Shown here: positions 34,397 to 44,067 of the stretch, in pieces | How the letters are laid out: each line of letters starts with the position of its first letter | Position numbering within the stretch: the stretch's first letter is position 1 | Source: Eshraghiella sp964576255 | GTDB lineage: Bacteria > Bacillota > Clostridia > Lachnospirales > Lachnospiraceae | DNA: 64,000 nt | Assembly (NCBI GenBank): GCA_964576255.1 | Contig: CAZNUK010000003.1 | Location: 1 to 64,000 of the forward strand | Reading direction: 5' to 3' | Notes under the pieces: model-generated | Database searches by the model: none | The model's input: only the letters and a program-made list of their open reading frames with translations | Told to the model about the DNA's origin: nothing | Position numbers and translations under genes: made by a program

Positions 34397-34425
34397 ATTA
34401 TAACGCTTTTACGTTATTTAATCAA
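34397..34425 (-). promoter_or_regulatory. promoter of the acyltransferase operon with ATAACG operator
   Basis: Minus strand: TTGATT (34420-34425), 17-base spacer, TATAAT (34397-34402). A dyad ATAACG-N6-CGTTAT at 34400-34417 covers the spacer and -10. Further half-sites lie at 34431-34436 and 34458-34465 near the divergent XRE start, which has TATAAT at 34461. Confidence 0.65.
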
Positions 34426-34509
34426 CTTTTATAACGCCTTTTCACATCTAATTTTGACGTTATAATAAGGATAAAATTAACGTATTATATTAATATCAGG
34501 AGGTTGACT

Positions 34510-34851
34510 ATGGAGTGTAATAAGACTTTATTAAGAATTAATGATTTATTAACCAAGCGCAACTGGTCTTTGTATAAGCTTGCAAAAGAGTCAGGTATCC
34601 CTTATTCGTCCCTCAACTCTCTTTTCCAAAAAAATAACCAGCCCACCGTCTCCACTTTGGAGAAGATATGTGCTGGTTTTAAAATTACTATGTCAGATTT
34701 CTTTTCTATTGATACCCCATCTTATAATCCAGCTGTAGATTTCACAGATGAGGATATGAATTTAATACTTACCTTTCATACACTTAATGCCAATGATAGA
34801 AGTCTTTTGATAGATTTTGCTAAATTGCTTGTAAATAGAAGTGAGGAATAA
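34510..34851 (+). CDS. XRE-family transcriptional regulator
   Basis: 113 residues; the ATG at 34510 lies 6 bases after AGGAGG. Helix-turn-helix in RINDLLTKRNWSLYKLAKES, GIPYSSLNSLFQKN and TVSTLEKICAGFKITMSDFF. The C-terminal 35 residues (TDEDMNLILTFHTLNANDRS) are a common XRE tail. It is divergent from the acyltransferase operon with shared ATAACG sites, so it probably represses both. Confidence 0.88.
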   Translation: MECNKTLLRINDLLTKRNWSLYKLAKESGIPYSSLNSLFQKNNQPTVSTLEKICAGFKITMSDFFSIDTPSYNPAVDFTDEDMNLILTFHTLNANDRSLLIDFAKLLVNRSEE

Positions 34852-34865
34852 TATTGCTTTCCCTC

Positions 34866-36089
34866 TTAAATCATCCACACTGGCACAATATAGTTATCCC
34901 TATCAATCGCACCAAGTCCCGGCTTCATACAGATGACTGCCCCTTTTGAGCGAGGCGTGGAAGACTTATCCAACAAATTAAATACCTTTATCAGTTCCGT
35001 TCCCGGATTAGAAGTCTTCTTAATCTCGATTGGATTCAGTACCCCATCGTGCTCAAGCACGATATCAATTTCCTTAGCATCCTTATCCCGATAATAATAT
35101 AAATACGGCTCTTTACCACAATTCAAATAGGTTTTCATAATTTCTGCAACTACATAATTCTCTAAAATTGCTCCGTTCATCGCACCACATTCTAATGTTT
35201 CGGCACTACTCCACTTAGTCAGATAGCACACCAAACCTGTATCGTAGAAATACAGCTTAGGTGTTTTCACAAGACGCTTCAACAAATTATTAGAGTAAGG
35301 GTGTAGATAAAAAATAATTCCTAATGTCTCCAAAATTCCCAGCCAATTCTTTGCCTGTGTCTGATTAATATCTGCATCCTGAGCAATTTCTGCTACATTC
35401 AGCATTTGACTGCTTCTTGCAGCCACCGCAGTAATAAATCTAAGGAATTTCAGTGAATCAATTGCATCCGACAACGCCTTTACATCTCGCTCAATATAGG
35501 TAGTCAAATAACTGCTGTAAAAAATCTGGCTATTACTGTTAGCACCACTTACAATTGCCGGCATAGAACCTTTGTATATACGCTCAAAAATGCCTCTCGT
35601 ATCAGCCTCTTCCCTGCCTGATTTTCTTGCAGATAAAGCTTCAATATCAACGGTAAAAGGCTCCATCTCTACACCTGAAATTTCTGCCTGAGACAATGAT
35701 GTAAGAGAAAGCACTGCTACTCTTCCCGCCAAAGACTCCTGAACACCTTGCATCAACTTAAAAACCTGTGAACCCGTAAGCCAAAATGCTCCCGGCTCGT
35801 GATTTTTGTCCACATACATCTTAATATAGGTAAAAAGCTCCGGTGCATACTGAACTTCATCAATTAATACAGGTGGCTTATGAATCTGAAGAAACAATTC
35901 AGGATCTGTCTTCGCAATATTTCTTTCAATCAAATCATCCAGAGTAACATATCCTCTATCCGTTCCTTCCATTAGCTTCTGAAGCATAGTGGTCTTACCC
36001 ACCTGTCTCGGTCCAGTAACTAAGACTACTGGATATTCTTGTGTAACCTGTTTTACTACATTCTCCAAATTTCTTGTAATATAATTCAT
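34866..36089 (-). CDS. AAA-type ATPase with DUF4143 domain
   Basis: 407 residues. Walker A in VTGPRQVGKTTMLQKLM, Walker B VLIDEVQYAPEL, sensor LTGSQVFKLMQGVQESLAGR, then the DUF4143 nuclease-like region with DINQTQAKNWLGILETLGII, LVKTPKLYFYDTGLVCYLTK, ENYVVAEIMKTYL and KEIDIVLEHDG with PIEIKKTSNP. ATG at 36089 is preferred over GTG at 36098 because AAGG is then 8 bases away. A very common but poorly understood family in anaerobes. Convergent with the XRE gene. Confidence 0.9.
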   Translation of the reverse strand: MNYITRNLENVVKQVTQEYPVVLVTGPRQVGKTTMLQKLMEGTDRGYVTLDDLIERNIAKTDPELFLQIHKPPVLIDEVQYAPELFTYIKMYVDKNHEPGAFWLTGSQVFKLMQGVQESLAGRVAVLSLTSLSQAEISGVEMEPFTVDIEALSARKSGREEADTRGIFERIYKGSMPAIVSGANSNSQIFYSSYLTTYIERDVKALSDAIDSLKFLRFITAVAARSSQMLNVAEIAQDADINQTQAKNWLGILETLGIIFYLHPYSNNLLKRLVKTPKLYFYDTGLVCYLTKWSSAETLECGAMNGAILENYVVAEIMKTYLNCGKEPYLYYYRDKDAKEIDIVLEHDGVLNPIEIKKTSNPGTELIKVFNLLDKSSTPRSKGAVICMKPGLGAIDRDNYIVPVWMI

Positions 36090-36102
36090 ATGCGTCACCT
36101 TC

Positions 36103-36206
36103 TTTCGGCTATTTCATAAATTAATTACATTTTAGCCGAAGCACGTATAAAAATCAAGCACATTTCGGCTAATTTATAATCTAATTATATTTTAGCCGAA
36201 ATGTGC
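36103..36206 (-). promoter_or_regulatory. twin TTCGGCTA-N21-TAGCCGAA dyads flanking a promoter
   Basis: Dyad 1 spans 36104-36140, dyad 2 has extended 14-bp arms at 36158-36171 and 36193-36206; both have 21-base spacers and are offset by 60 bases. Between them on the minus strand lie TTGATT (36152-36157), a 17-base spacer and TAAAAT (36129-36134). The second may also end the preceding lipoprotein transcript. Confidence 0.6.
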
Positions 36207-36218
36207 TATTTTAAACAA

Positions 36219-37547
36219 CTATTTAAACTCCGGTCTCGCAAACAACGTAAACTCTATCAATCGCTTCTGATATTTGTCGTGTATAGCCGTAGCCTCCTCA
36301 CTTGTAATGTGAACACCTGTGGCTACATCCAAGCTCTCAGTGCATAAGAACCGTGGATTCTCCGAATCATAATATCCGTCATACACCACTGCTTCCTTAA
36401 GCTTAAGCTTGGAATCTCCAAATGTATAATAAGCCGTAAAGCCGTTTGCGGCACCGCCAGTAAGAACTTCCATAATGTAGTTTCCTTCACATAGCGTATA
36501 AGTATCTCTTTCTCCACCATTGCATACCTGTAAAAGTTCCCCATCACGGATAGTATATATCATATAAACCATTCCATTAGGACTCTTGACTCCATTATAG
36601 CCCAATAGAAGCTCTTCGATACCATCCCCCTCTAAATCCACAAGATAGAAACCACTCTTTTCAAATGTATCATAAAGTCCAAATATATTGCAGATTCCAT
36701 TCTCTTCATAGACTTCTCTCGGATACTCATTAGTATCTTTGATATTTATAATTAAATCAATAAGCTCATCATATTGCGGATATCCCGTTTTATTAACCAC
36801 ACGATACTCTTCCTTAGAAGAATATTCCTCGTACACATATTTTACACCATTGTATTCCAAGGTAATATCATCCACTATTGTAATATTAGGTCTTGCAGGA
36901 TTGGTATACAACTCAATACTGTCACCCACAATCATATATCTGCAATCAACACGATAGGATAATCCCGGTTCAACACTCGACATATGATATTCCATATCCT
37001 CTTCAGTAAGCACATTTTCAAAATCCCAGAAGGATACATACCCCTCGCTCAATTCAATATAAAGGGAGTCCCCTTCCTTCTCCGATATATATCTACCATC
37101 CAAAAGAGCATTGTCATGATGATGTAACTCCACAACAACACCATTAATATTAGAATAATTAATTTTATTATAAAGCAATATATCTTCAGCATAAATATCA
37201 AAGTAGTATTTTTCAGAATTTGCCAAAGCAACTATGGTGCTCCTATGATTGGTTCCCGGCATTATTCCACTCATAATATTTTTGTGAGTGTATATTACAC
37301 CGTTATATTCATAAGTGCCATCCTCCAACTGTGTATACTCCACCACTCCGCCATCCTTGGTGTAATCAGGTTTTACCGTCGGCTTAACCCCACTGGTGCT
37401 TGTCTCTTCAACACTTGTTTCTTCAGTGCCTGATGGTTGTGTAACAAAACCACCCGCATCAAGACTTACTTCTCTCGTACAACCCATCGTTGCCAAAAAC
37501 ATAGTTCCTATCATTCCAATTAATACAGATTTTTTTAAGTAGTTCAT
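36219..37547 (-). CDS. large lipoprotein of unknown function
   Basis: 442 residues. Signal MNYLKKSVLIGMIGTMFLAT then lipobox MGC with Cys at about 23, followed by a Ser/Thr-rich linker. The body has EYTQLEDGTYEYNGVIYTHK, KNIMSGIMPGTNHRSTIVAL and a VCBS-like segment YLVDLEGDGIEELLLGYNGV. No known catalytic motif is visible. GAGGAG precedes the ATG. Surface-exposed by inference. Confidence 0.8.
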   Translation of the reverse strand: MNYLKKSVLIGMIGTMFLATMGCTREVSLDAGGFVTQPSGTEETSVEETSTSGVKPTVKPDYTKDGGVVEYTQLEDGTYEYNGVIYTHKNIMSGIMPGTNHRSTIVALANSEKYYFDIYAEDILLYNKINYSNINGVVVELHHHDNALLDGRYISEKEGDSLYIELSEGYVSFWDFENVLTEEDMEYHMSSVEPGLSYRVDCRYMIVGDSIELYTNPARPNITIVDDITLEYNGVKYVYEEYSSKEEYRVVNKTGYPQYDELIDLIINIKDTNEYPREVYEENGICNIFGLYDTFEKSGFYLVDLEGDGIEELLLGYNGVKSPNGMVYMIYTIRDGELLQVCNGGERDTYTLCEGNYIMEVLTGGAANGFTAYYTFGDSKLKLKEAVVYDGYYDSENPRFLCTESLDVATGVHITSEEATAIHDKYQKRLIEFTLFARPEFK

Positions 37548-37661
37548 TCTAACTCCTCCTCACAGTATTTTCATATACTTTATCGTAGCACAGCCAATAT
37601 GCAAAAACAAATTAAATAAGTGTTAAAATTTGTAAAGAATATGTAAAATTAATATCTGTAA

Positions 37662-38051
37662 CTACTCCTTCTCCTCTACATAATTCTTCACCCCGAATAT
37701 AAAATACAGAATATGGAATACCCACACGCAAAACAGAATATTACAAGGGATATATACCTGTTTGATTAACATCATTGTAAATCCAAAGCCCATAAGTAAT
37801 GTAACTGTTATCATTACACGGATTTTGGTTGCCCATGTCATACCACGACCTGCAACATAGCTTTCAAGATTTTTCTTGTAAAGCTTGGTATTAATAAACC
37901 ATTTATGTAATCTTTCCGAGCTTTTTGCAAAACAGAATGCAGCTAACAGCAAAAATGGAAAAGCCGGAAGCATCGGTACCACAGCACCAACTGCTCCAAG
38001 TCCCACTCCCAAACAACCAAGGACAATAAATATTGCTTTTTTAATTCTCAT
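37662..38051 (-). CDS. DUF454 (YbaN-like) membrane protein
   Basis: 129 residues with a start helix (LGCLGVGLGAVGAVVPMLPA), FPFLLLAAFCFAKSSERLHK, then two C-terminal helices. The PMLPAFPFLLLAAFCFAKSS pattern is diagnostic of DUF454. Function is unknown. It overlaps the YgbA-like gene by 11 bases and ends the coupled unit. Confidence 0.9.
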   Translation of the reverse strand: MRIKKAIFIVLGCLGVGLGAVGAVVPMLPAFPFLLLAAFCFAKSSERLHKWFINTKLYKKNLESYVAGRGMTWATKIRVMITVTLLMGFGFTMMLIKQVYIPCNILFCVWVFHILYFIFGVKNYVEEKE

Positions 38052-38391
38052 TTTCTCTCTCCAATCTTCTTTTCTCTTTTTTCGTTTCTATCACATGGCG
38101 CAATGCCACTACTGGATGATAAAATATCATCCTTGGTCCGCTAAAGCGCATAACCTCTCTAATTTTTTCACGCATTTCAGGCTTATAACAATGCACCTTA
38201 CAATTAGAGCAAAAGGTTTTTGTTTCCATAAAAGGACATTTGTCACTACGCATTCTTGCATAAGTGTTAAGTTCACAACACTCAGAACACAAAGCCCGTT
38301 TAACTCCATGTCTTTTCCTACAATACAAGGCAATCATCTGGGAAACCATTTCCTTTTCTCTTACTCTTTTACTCTCTAAATCCTTTGTCAT
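38041..38391 (-). CDS. YgbA-like (nitrous oxide-stimulated promoter family) protein
   Basis: 116 residues, Cys-rich: LYCRKRHGVKRALCSECCEL, RMRSDKCPFMETKTFCSNCK and VHCYKPEMREKIREVMRFSG with PRMIFYHPVVALRH. At least eight Cys suggest metal or Fe-S binding. E. coli YgbA is NO-responsive via NsrR, hinting at nitrosative or redox stress. Its start overlaps the ABC gene stop by one base. Confidence 0.88.
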   Translation of the reverse strand: MTKDLESKRVREKEMVSQMIALYCRKRHGVKRALCSECCELNTYARMRSDKCPFMETKTFCSNCKVHCYKPEMREKIREVMRFSGPRMIFYHPVVALRHVIETKKEKRRLERENEN

Positions 38392-40049
38392 CAGCTCATC
38401 CTCCCATGCTCTACAGAATATACCCTGTCCACAATTCGCATGGTTGATTTTCTATGAGACACTAGCACAACCGTTTTGTTTTCTTTGGCCTCGTTAAGAG
38501 ATTTAAGGATAACCGCTTCATTGAGACTATCCAGATTACTTGTTGGTTCATCCAAAAGCATAAGGTCAGCATTATGTAAGAAGGCTCGCGCCAGTCCCAA
38601 TCGTTGTCTCTCACCGCCGGAAAGAGTGTCCCCCAACTCTCCCACCGGAGTATCATACCCTTTAGGCAAAGTCATAATAAAATCATGTACGGAAGCTTTT
38701 TTACAGGCTGTTTCAATCTCCTCGTCTGTTGCATCCAGTTTGGCAATACGAATATTGCTACGTATGCTGTCACAGAACAGATGAGTTTCCTGAGTTACAA
38801 AGCTCTCCATTTCTCTCAAATTGGCAGTATTAATATTATCAGTATTAACTCCGGAAATTTTAACCGCGCCATCTTTTACTTTCCAGAAACGCATAAGAAG
38901 CTTCAGCAAGGTAGATTTTCCACTACCACTTCTACCCACTATACCAATTACCGACCCCTGCGGAATTTCCACAGATACATTATCAAGAATGACCTCACTA
39001 TTGTAAGCAAAGGTCACATTTTGAACTGCTGCCCCGGTAAAAGCAATATCCCTGTTTTGGCTGATTTCTTCCACCACAGGTGTTTCATCCAGAATATCCA
39101 GTACGCGATTTCCTGCTGCAAAAGTATTTTGAAGAGTACTTCCAAGATTAGCCAATGCCACAAAAGGTCCAAATGAGCTCATCATTGCAATCACAGATAT
39201 TAACACTCCTACAAACTCTACTTCGCTCTTCTGATACAGCAAAGCTGCCACAAACAGCATAGCAAGGTCAAACACAAGAATTGCAGTATTAGTTACTGCT
39301 TGATTTCTTCCCGATGTTTTTTTCATATGTTCTTCATCAATAGATAAGGCATCGGTCTGTGCTTTTATTTCAGCCATTCTTTTTGCACCCTGACCATATT
39401 GGAGAGTTTCAGAAAGACCCCTTAGACTGTCCAATACAAATCCCGACAGATTGCCTGATTTAGTACGAAATTTAATTCCGTCATCACCACTAAGTCTGGA
39501 TGTAACAATTGGAATAATTACGCCGATGGTCACATATGCCCCAAGCGCTATAATGCCAAGCACAATATTATAACGGCTGATAAACACACACATCAAAATA
39601 CCATATATAAAAGCTATCGCAATAGGAGAAATAGTATGGGCATAAAACACCTCCAGAAGCTCAATATCCGAGGTAATAATCGAAATCAGGTTCCCCTTGT
39701 CTTTTCCCTCTAATTTAGCCGGACAAAGCCTTCTAAGCGCCCTAAAAACTTTTTCGCGAATAAGCGCAAGAAGCTTAAAAGCAATAAAATGATTGCACGC
39801 CTGCTCCGCGTAACGAAGCACTCCTCGCACAAGAGCAAATACAATAACCATTACAAATAAAACTGTCCTGGAAAAATCCACATCAACGCCCAGAATGTCC
39901 GCAACAGCATATCCACCAAACACAGTAATAAAGGTGGCACACAGATGTCCAATTAGTCCCATAAAAATTGCCAGAAGCATATAACCGGTAAGGGGTTTTA
40001 CAAGACCAATAAGGCGCATCATAACATTAAAGCCACTTCTCTTTTTCAA
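38391..40049 (-). CDS. ABC exporter half-transporter, CydC-like
   Basis: 552 residues: six-helix membrane domain (about 1-310), ATPase with Walker A GRSGSGKSTLLKLLMRFW, signature LSGGERQRLGLARAFL and Walker B LMLLDEPTSNLD. It overlaps its partner by 4 bases (ATGA), so a heterodimer. CydDC proteins export thiols in E. coli, but no cydAB is nearby; substrate unknown. Confidence 0.9.
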   Translation of the reverse strand: MKKRSGFNVMMRLIGLVKPLTGYMLLAIFMGLIGHLCATFITVFGGYAVADILGVDVDFSRTVLFVMVIVFALVRGVLRYAEQACNHFIAFKLLALIREKVFRALRRLCPAKLEGKDKGNLISIITSDIELLEVFYAHTISPIAIAFIYGILMCVFISRYNIVLGIIALGAYVTIGVIIPIVTSRLSGDDGIKFRTKSGNLSGFVLDSLRGLSETLQYGQGAKRMAEIKAQTDALSIDEEHMKKTSGRNQAVTNTAILVFDLAMLFVAALLYQKSEVEFVGVLISVIAMMSSFGPFVALANLGSTLQNTFAAGNRVLDILDETPVVEEISQNRDIAFTGAAVQNVTFAYNSEVILDNVSVEIPQGSVIGIVGRSGSGKSTLLKLLMRFWKVKDGAVKISGVNTDNINTANLREMESFVTQETHLFCDSIRSNIRIAKLDATDEEIETACKKASVHDFIMTLPKGYDTPVGELGDTLSGGERQRLGLARAFLHNADLMLLDEPTSNLDSLNEAVILKSLNEAKENKTVVLVSHRKSTMRIVDRVYSVEHGRMS

Positions 40050-41785
40050 TCCCCGTCACCAGCCTTTCCGTAATTTTCAAGACTTTGCTGCGCGTTCCAC
40101 AGCTTAGCATAAGTTTGGTTTGCAAGTAGAAGTTCTTCATGACTACCCTCTTCTACAACATTACCTTTTTCCATTACATATATATTGTCCGAACCCACAA
40201 CATTGGCAAGACGATGTGATATGAGAATTACTGTTTTATTCTTAGCAATAGCGTGTATTTCTCTCATAATGTCATTTTCACTTTCCACATCAATATTAGA
40301 TGTGGCTTCATCAAAAATATATACCGGACTATCGTGTAAAAGAGCACGGGCAAGAGCCAGTCTCTGACACTGCCCTCCGGATAGATTGGATGCTTTTTCC
40401 GAAAGAACCGTATCAAGCCCATTTTCATTCTTTAAAAATGCAGCCAGATTAACCCTTTCAAGAACTGTCCATAACTCATCATCTGTTGCTTGTGGACTGC
40501 CCATAAGAAGATTGTCTCTTATCGTTCCTTTAAACAGATAGCTCTGATGACTTATATAGGTAAGCTTTTTCATAAGACTTGCTTCTGCAATATTATTTAA
40601 CTCTATGCCACCCACTATTACATTTCCTGTGTAGCCCCTGTTTCTACCCATCAGAATCCCTGACACAGTGGATTTACCACAACCGGACTCACCTACAATT
40701 GATGTAAAGCTTCCCATAGGAAATTTCATATTAACACTATGCAATATTTCTCTCTTTTCTTCATAAGCAAAGCACAGGCTCTCACATACAATTGAATAAT
40801 CATCTCCAATTTCATCTGTTCCACCTGTGTTTTCAGGCAAATCCAGAAGACGAAAAATCTTATCACTCGCAGCCATACCATTCATTGCAATATGGAAAAA
40901 AGATCCAAGAAGTCTCATTGGAATAAAAAAGTCTGCTGATAACAGAATTATAAAAAGACAGCCTTGAAGCGACACATTTCCGGCTGCATACTGGGTTACT
41001 GAGAGAATAACGCCAATAGCGGCACCACCATATGCAATCAAATCCATAATTGTTATGGAATTTAGCTGCATAGTCAGCACCTTCATGGTAATCCGGCGAA
41101 AATGCTCGGACTCTCTGTTCATTTCCTCCTGTTTAAAATCATCCGCCTGATAGATTTTAAGAGTTGTTAAGCCTTGAAGATTTTCAAGGAAGGTATCTCC
41201 AAGGGCAGTGTACTGTCCCCAATATTTGGCAAGTAGTTTTTTTGCCCACCTCTGAACCGCCACAATAGCCACAGGGATTAGTGGCACGCATATTAAAAGC
41301 ACAATTGCGCACGGAAGGCTTACAAAACTCATAACAATAAATAATGTAAGTGGGGCCAGCATTGCATAGAAAAACTGTGGCAGATATGCACCGAAATAAG
41401 TTTCTAGCTGGTCCACGCCCTCCACTGCCACTTGAACTACCTCGGAGGTATTAACCTTCTCTTTGTACGCTATGCCAAGTCGTAACAGTTTTTGATAGAT
41501 TTTTTCACGAAGAGTTTTCTTCACCGTTTTTGATGACAAATAACTCATTTTACTGGAAATAACGGTGCATACATAACGCACAAGCACCGCTATAACCGAT
41601 ACAACCAAAGTGACAATGATTTCTCTTTGCGAAGGCTTTCTAACAACAAGTCCGGCAAGAAAGCCGGTAATACTTCCCATCATAACAATATTGGCAACAA
41701 GAGATATCCACTGGCATACCACATTTCCTGCTATGTATTTTTTACTTTCGCTGACAGAACTTATCAGCCTCTTATTAATCATCAT
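40046..41785 (-). CDS. ABC exporter half-transporter, CydD-like
   Basis: 579 residues: membrane domain (about 20-320) and ATPase with Walker A GESGCGKSTVSGILMG, signature LSGGQCQRLALARALLHDSP and Walker B VYIFDEATSNID. First of the heterodimer pair, following the FtsX-type gene by 2 bases. Both sites look intact. Confidence 0.9.
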   Translation of the reverse strand: MMINKRLISSVSESKKYIAGNVVCQWISLVANIVMMGSITGFLAGLVVRKPSQREIIVTLVVSVIAVLVRYVCTVISSKMSYLSSKTVKKTLREKIYQKLLRLGIAYKEKVNTSEVVQVAVEGVDQLETYFGAYLPQFFYAMLAPLTLFIVMSFVSLPCAIVLLICVPLIPVAIVAVQRWAKKLLAKYWGQYTALGDTFLENLQGLTTLKIYQADDFKQEEMNRESEHFRRITMKVLTMQLNSITIMDLIAYGGAAIGVILSVTQYAAGNVSLQGCLFIILLSADFFIPMRLLGSFFHIAMNGMAASDKIFRLLDLPENTGGTDEIGDDYSIVCESLCFAYEEKREILHSVNMKFPMGSFTSIVGESGCGKSTVSGILMGRNRGYTGNVIVGGIELNNIAEASLMKKLTYISHQSYLFKGTIRDNLLMGSPQATDDELWTVLERVNLAAFLKNENGLDTVLSEKASNLSGGQCQRLALARALLHDSPVYIFDEATSNIDVESENDIMREIHAIAKNKTVILISHRLANVVGSDNIYVMEKGNVVEEGSHEELLLANQTYAKLWNAQQSLENYGKAGDGD

Positions 41786-41787
41786 AA

Positions 41788-44067
41788 TTATTCTGCCCCT
41801 TTCAAGGCCTCCACCATATTAATTTTCTTGTTTTTAACTGATACAATAAGACCTACAAAAAAAGAAACTCCAAAGGTTAATGCAATGCTTACAACAGATG
41901 TCATCCAACCCATATAAATACTTAACTCATATTCGCTCACAAGTGCCTTAATTAAAATGTTAAGCACCAATACTCCTCCCGGAAGTCCCAAAATCACTCC
42001 GCACAAGGTAAGCCAAATATTCTGCGTAATTAACAGATTACCTATTTTGGCGTCCTTAAAGCCCAATACCTTTAGTGTTGCCAGCTCCCTGTAACGTTCC
42101 ACATAACTCATAACTCCAAGATTGTATAACACAACAATTCCAAGAACTATAGCCGCAACTACAAACACTGCAATCATAATATTCATAATTTCCATAAAGG
42201 TATCATAGGTTGCCATAATGGTATCCTTGTCCTGCTTTCCGGAGATAATTTCTTGCTCCAAAATATCCTCGGACAAAACATCTGTGTAAATTGAATTAAT
42301 ACTATATTCAATTCCCATTTTTTTTGCATACTCATCCGTCATTACAATATTTTCGCTAATTAATGAACGAAGATATCCTGCTACCTTGACCTTGTAGGTT
42401 TCATCACTGCCATAAGGAGAAAATTCTATTTCGTCTCCTATCTGTGCAGTTTCTTTAAGTCTGAGGCAAAGATATACCCCTTCATCTGACAATGTCGTAT
42501 GCTCATCTTCTTCCGTAAGAAAACCTATTTTTCCATTATCCACACCATATATTTCAAGCGTTATTGTTTTTCCCTCATAACTAATTCCCATATTTGCCTG
42601 CCAGTCACCTTGAACTTCTTTTGCAAGTTCTTTTGCCTGTTCATTATCTACGCCTTCTGTAAGATTGATTTTGGTCTCATAATTACTAACATCATTGTTA
42701 AGCATATTTACAAATCTAAACATGGTGTCCTTCATTCCTAGAGCTCCTACCAATAAAAGCATACATCCAAATACGCCAATAAGCGTCATGGCACCTCTTG
42801 CTTTATGGCGAAAAATATCTCTTAAATTCCACTTGGTACCAAAGGAAAGCTTTTTCCATACCGATGTTTTTTCCAAAAAGCTTTTCTTCATAGCCTTAGG
42901 AGTATAAGGGCGAAGGGCATCCGCAGCCGTTCCCTTTAACATACGTTTTACAGAAACAAAACTAATCAATGTTAGAAACGCAAGCATAAAAATCATCACC
43001 GGAATACAAAAGCCTGGCATAACAAGCTTCCATCCCGGAATATCAATATATGTACTCATTGTTCCTGTTGGACTAACAAGCAAAGATGCAATCAAAAATC
43101 CAAGTGCAACACCTAAACCAAGACCAACAATTCCTATTATCAGACCATACATTGTATAATGAATCAAAATTTTGCTATCCCTCAAACCAAGTGCTTTTAA
43201 AGTACCAATCTGTACTTTTTCATTAGCCGCAATTCTGTGCATAGTTGTCACCATGGTAAGCATTGCAATTGCTAAAAATAACACGGGAAGAATCGCGCCC
43301 ATAGTTTTTCCTTCCTCTGCTTCCCCCGTGGCCCCGGCATATGCAGGATGCTCGTTTTTGGTTGTAACTAAAAATGTAGTACCGGTTGCTGCTTTTATTT
43401 TTTCCTCTAATTTATCCTTGCTCAAATCAGAAATAATATTAATTTGAGGGTAATAATCCATTCCTATAATATTTTCCAAATTCTTTGGCGAGATATAACC
43501 AAATCCGAAGCTTTCATAATCTGGCATCAGCTGATTATCATCTGCAACGCAAACCATATTTTCACCACTCTTTGCCAAACCTACCACTTTTTCATTAATA
43601 GTCATGCCCAAGTATGTCAATTTAATTTCATCGCCAATTTCTATATTATTAGCTTCGGCAAATCTGTCTGAAATCCAGATTCCGCTTCTTTGCGAGTCAT
43701 AATCTGCACCCTCTGTAACAAGCATAGTCGACACAGTGTAATTCTCTGACACATTAAGTGCTATTGACTTTTTTGTGCCTTCTATATCTACATTCACATT
43801 AAAATATCTGGTAGCAGCTTCTATACCATCAATTGCTTCAATTTGTTCGATTTCTTCCTGTGTAAAACCCGCCTCGTTATAAATACGAAAATCTGCGTAA
43901 TTAGTATCTTCCATAAAAGCAAATGTATTATATTTAATAGTTCTCCACTCAATATTAAATCCAAGAAAAACTCCCACGCCAATCGCAATCATTATTATCA
44001 TAGAAGCAAATTGAGATTTGTAACTCCAGGCTGTTCGAAATAATTTTCGTATAAGCATTTTTACCAC
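41788..44067 (-). CDS. FtsX-like ABC permease (MacB/LolE type)
   Basis: 759 residues with two FtsX modules. N-terminal helix (about 18-40), large extracytoplasmic domain, three helices (about 260-375, ILPVLFLAIAMLTMVTTMHR), then a second helix and soluble domain (about 430-620), and three final helices (MIAVFVVAAIVLGIVVLYNL). The ATPase partner is encoded immediately upstream, overlapping by 7 bases. Likely an antimicrobial peptide or lipid/lipoprotein extrusion system. Confidence 0.93.
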   Translation of the reverse strand: MVKMLIRKLFRTAWSYKSQFASMIIMIAIGVGVFLGFNIEWRTIKYNTFAFMEDTNYADFRIYNEAGFTQEEIEQIEAIDGIEAATRYFNVNVDIEGTKKSIALNVSENYTVSTMLVTEGADYDSQRSGIWISDRFAEANNIEIGDEIKLTYLGMTINEKVVGLAKSGENMVCVADDNQLMPDYESFGFGYISPKNLENIIGMDYYPQINIISDLSKDKLEEKIKAATGTTFLVTTKNEHPAYAGATGEAEEGKTMGAILPVLFLAIAMLTMVTTMHRIAANEKVQIGTLKALGLRDSKILIHYTMYGLIIGIVGLGLGVALGFLIASLLVSPTGTMSTYIDIPGWKLVMPGFCIPVMIFMLAFLTLISFVSVKRMLKGTAADALRPYTPKAMKKSFLEKTSVWKKLSFGTKWNLRDIFRHKARGAMTLIGVFGCMLLLVGALGMKDTMFRFVNMLNNDVSNYETKINLTEGVDNEQAKELAKEVQGDWQANMGISYEGKTITLEIYGVDNGKIGFLTEEDEHTTLSDEGVYLCLRLKETAQIGDEIEFSPYGSDETYKVKVAGYLRSLISENIVMTDEYAKKMGIEYSINSIYTDVLSEDILEQEIISGKQDKDTIMATYDTFMEIMNIMIAVFVVAAIVLGIVVLYNLGVMSYVERYRELATLKVLGFKDAKIGNLLITQNIWLTLCGVILGLPGGVLVLNILIKALVSEYELSIYMGWMTSVVSIALTFGVSFFVGLIVSVKNKKINMVEALKGAE

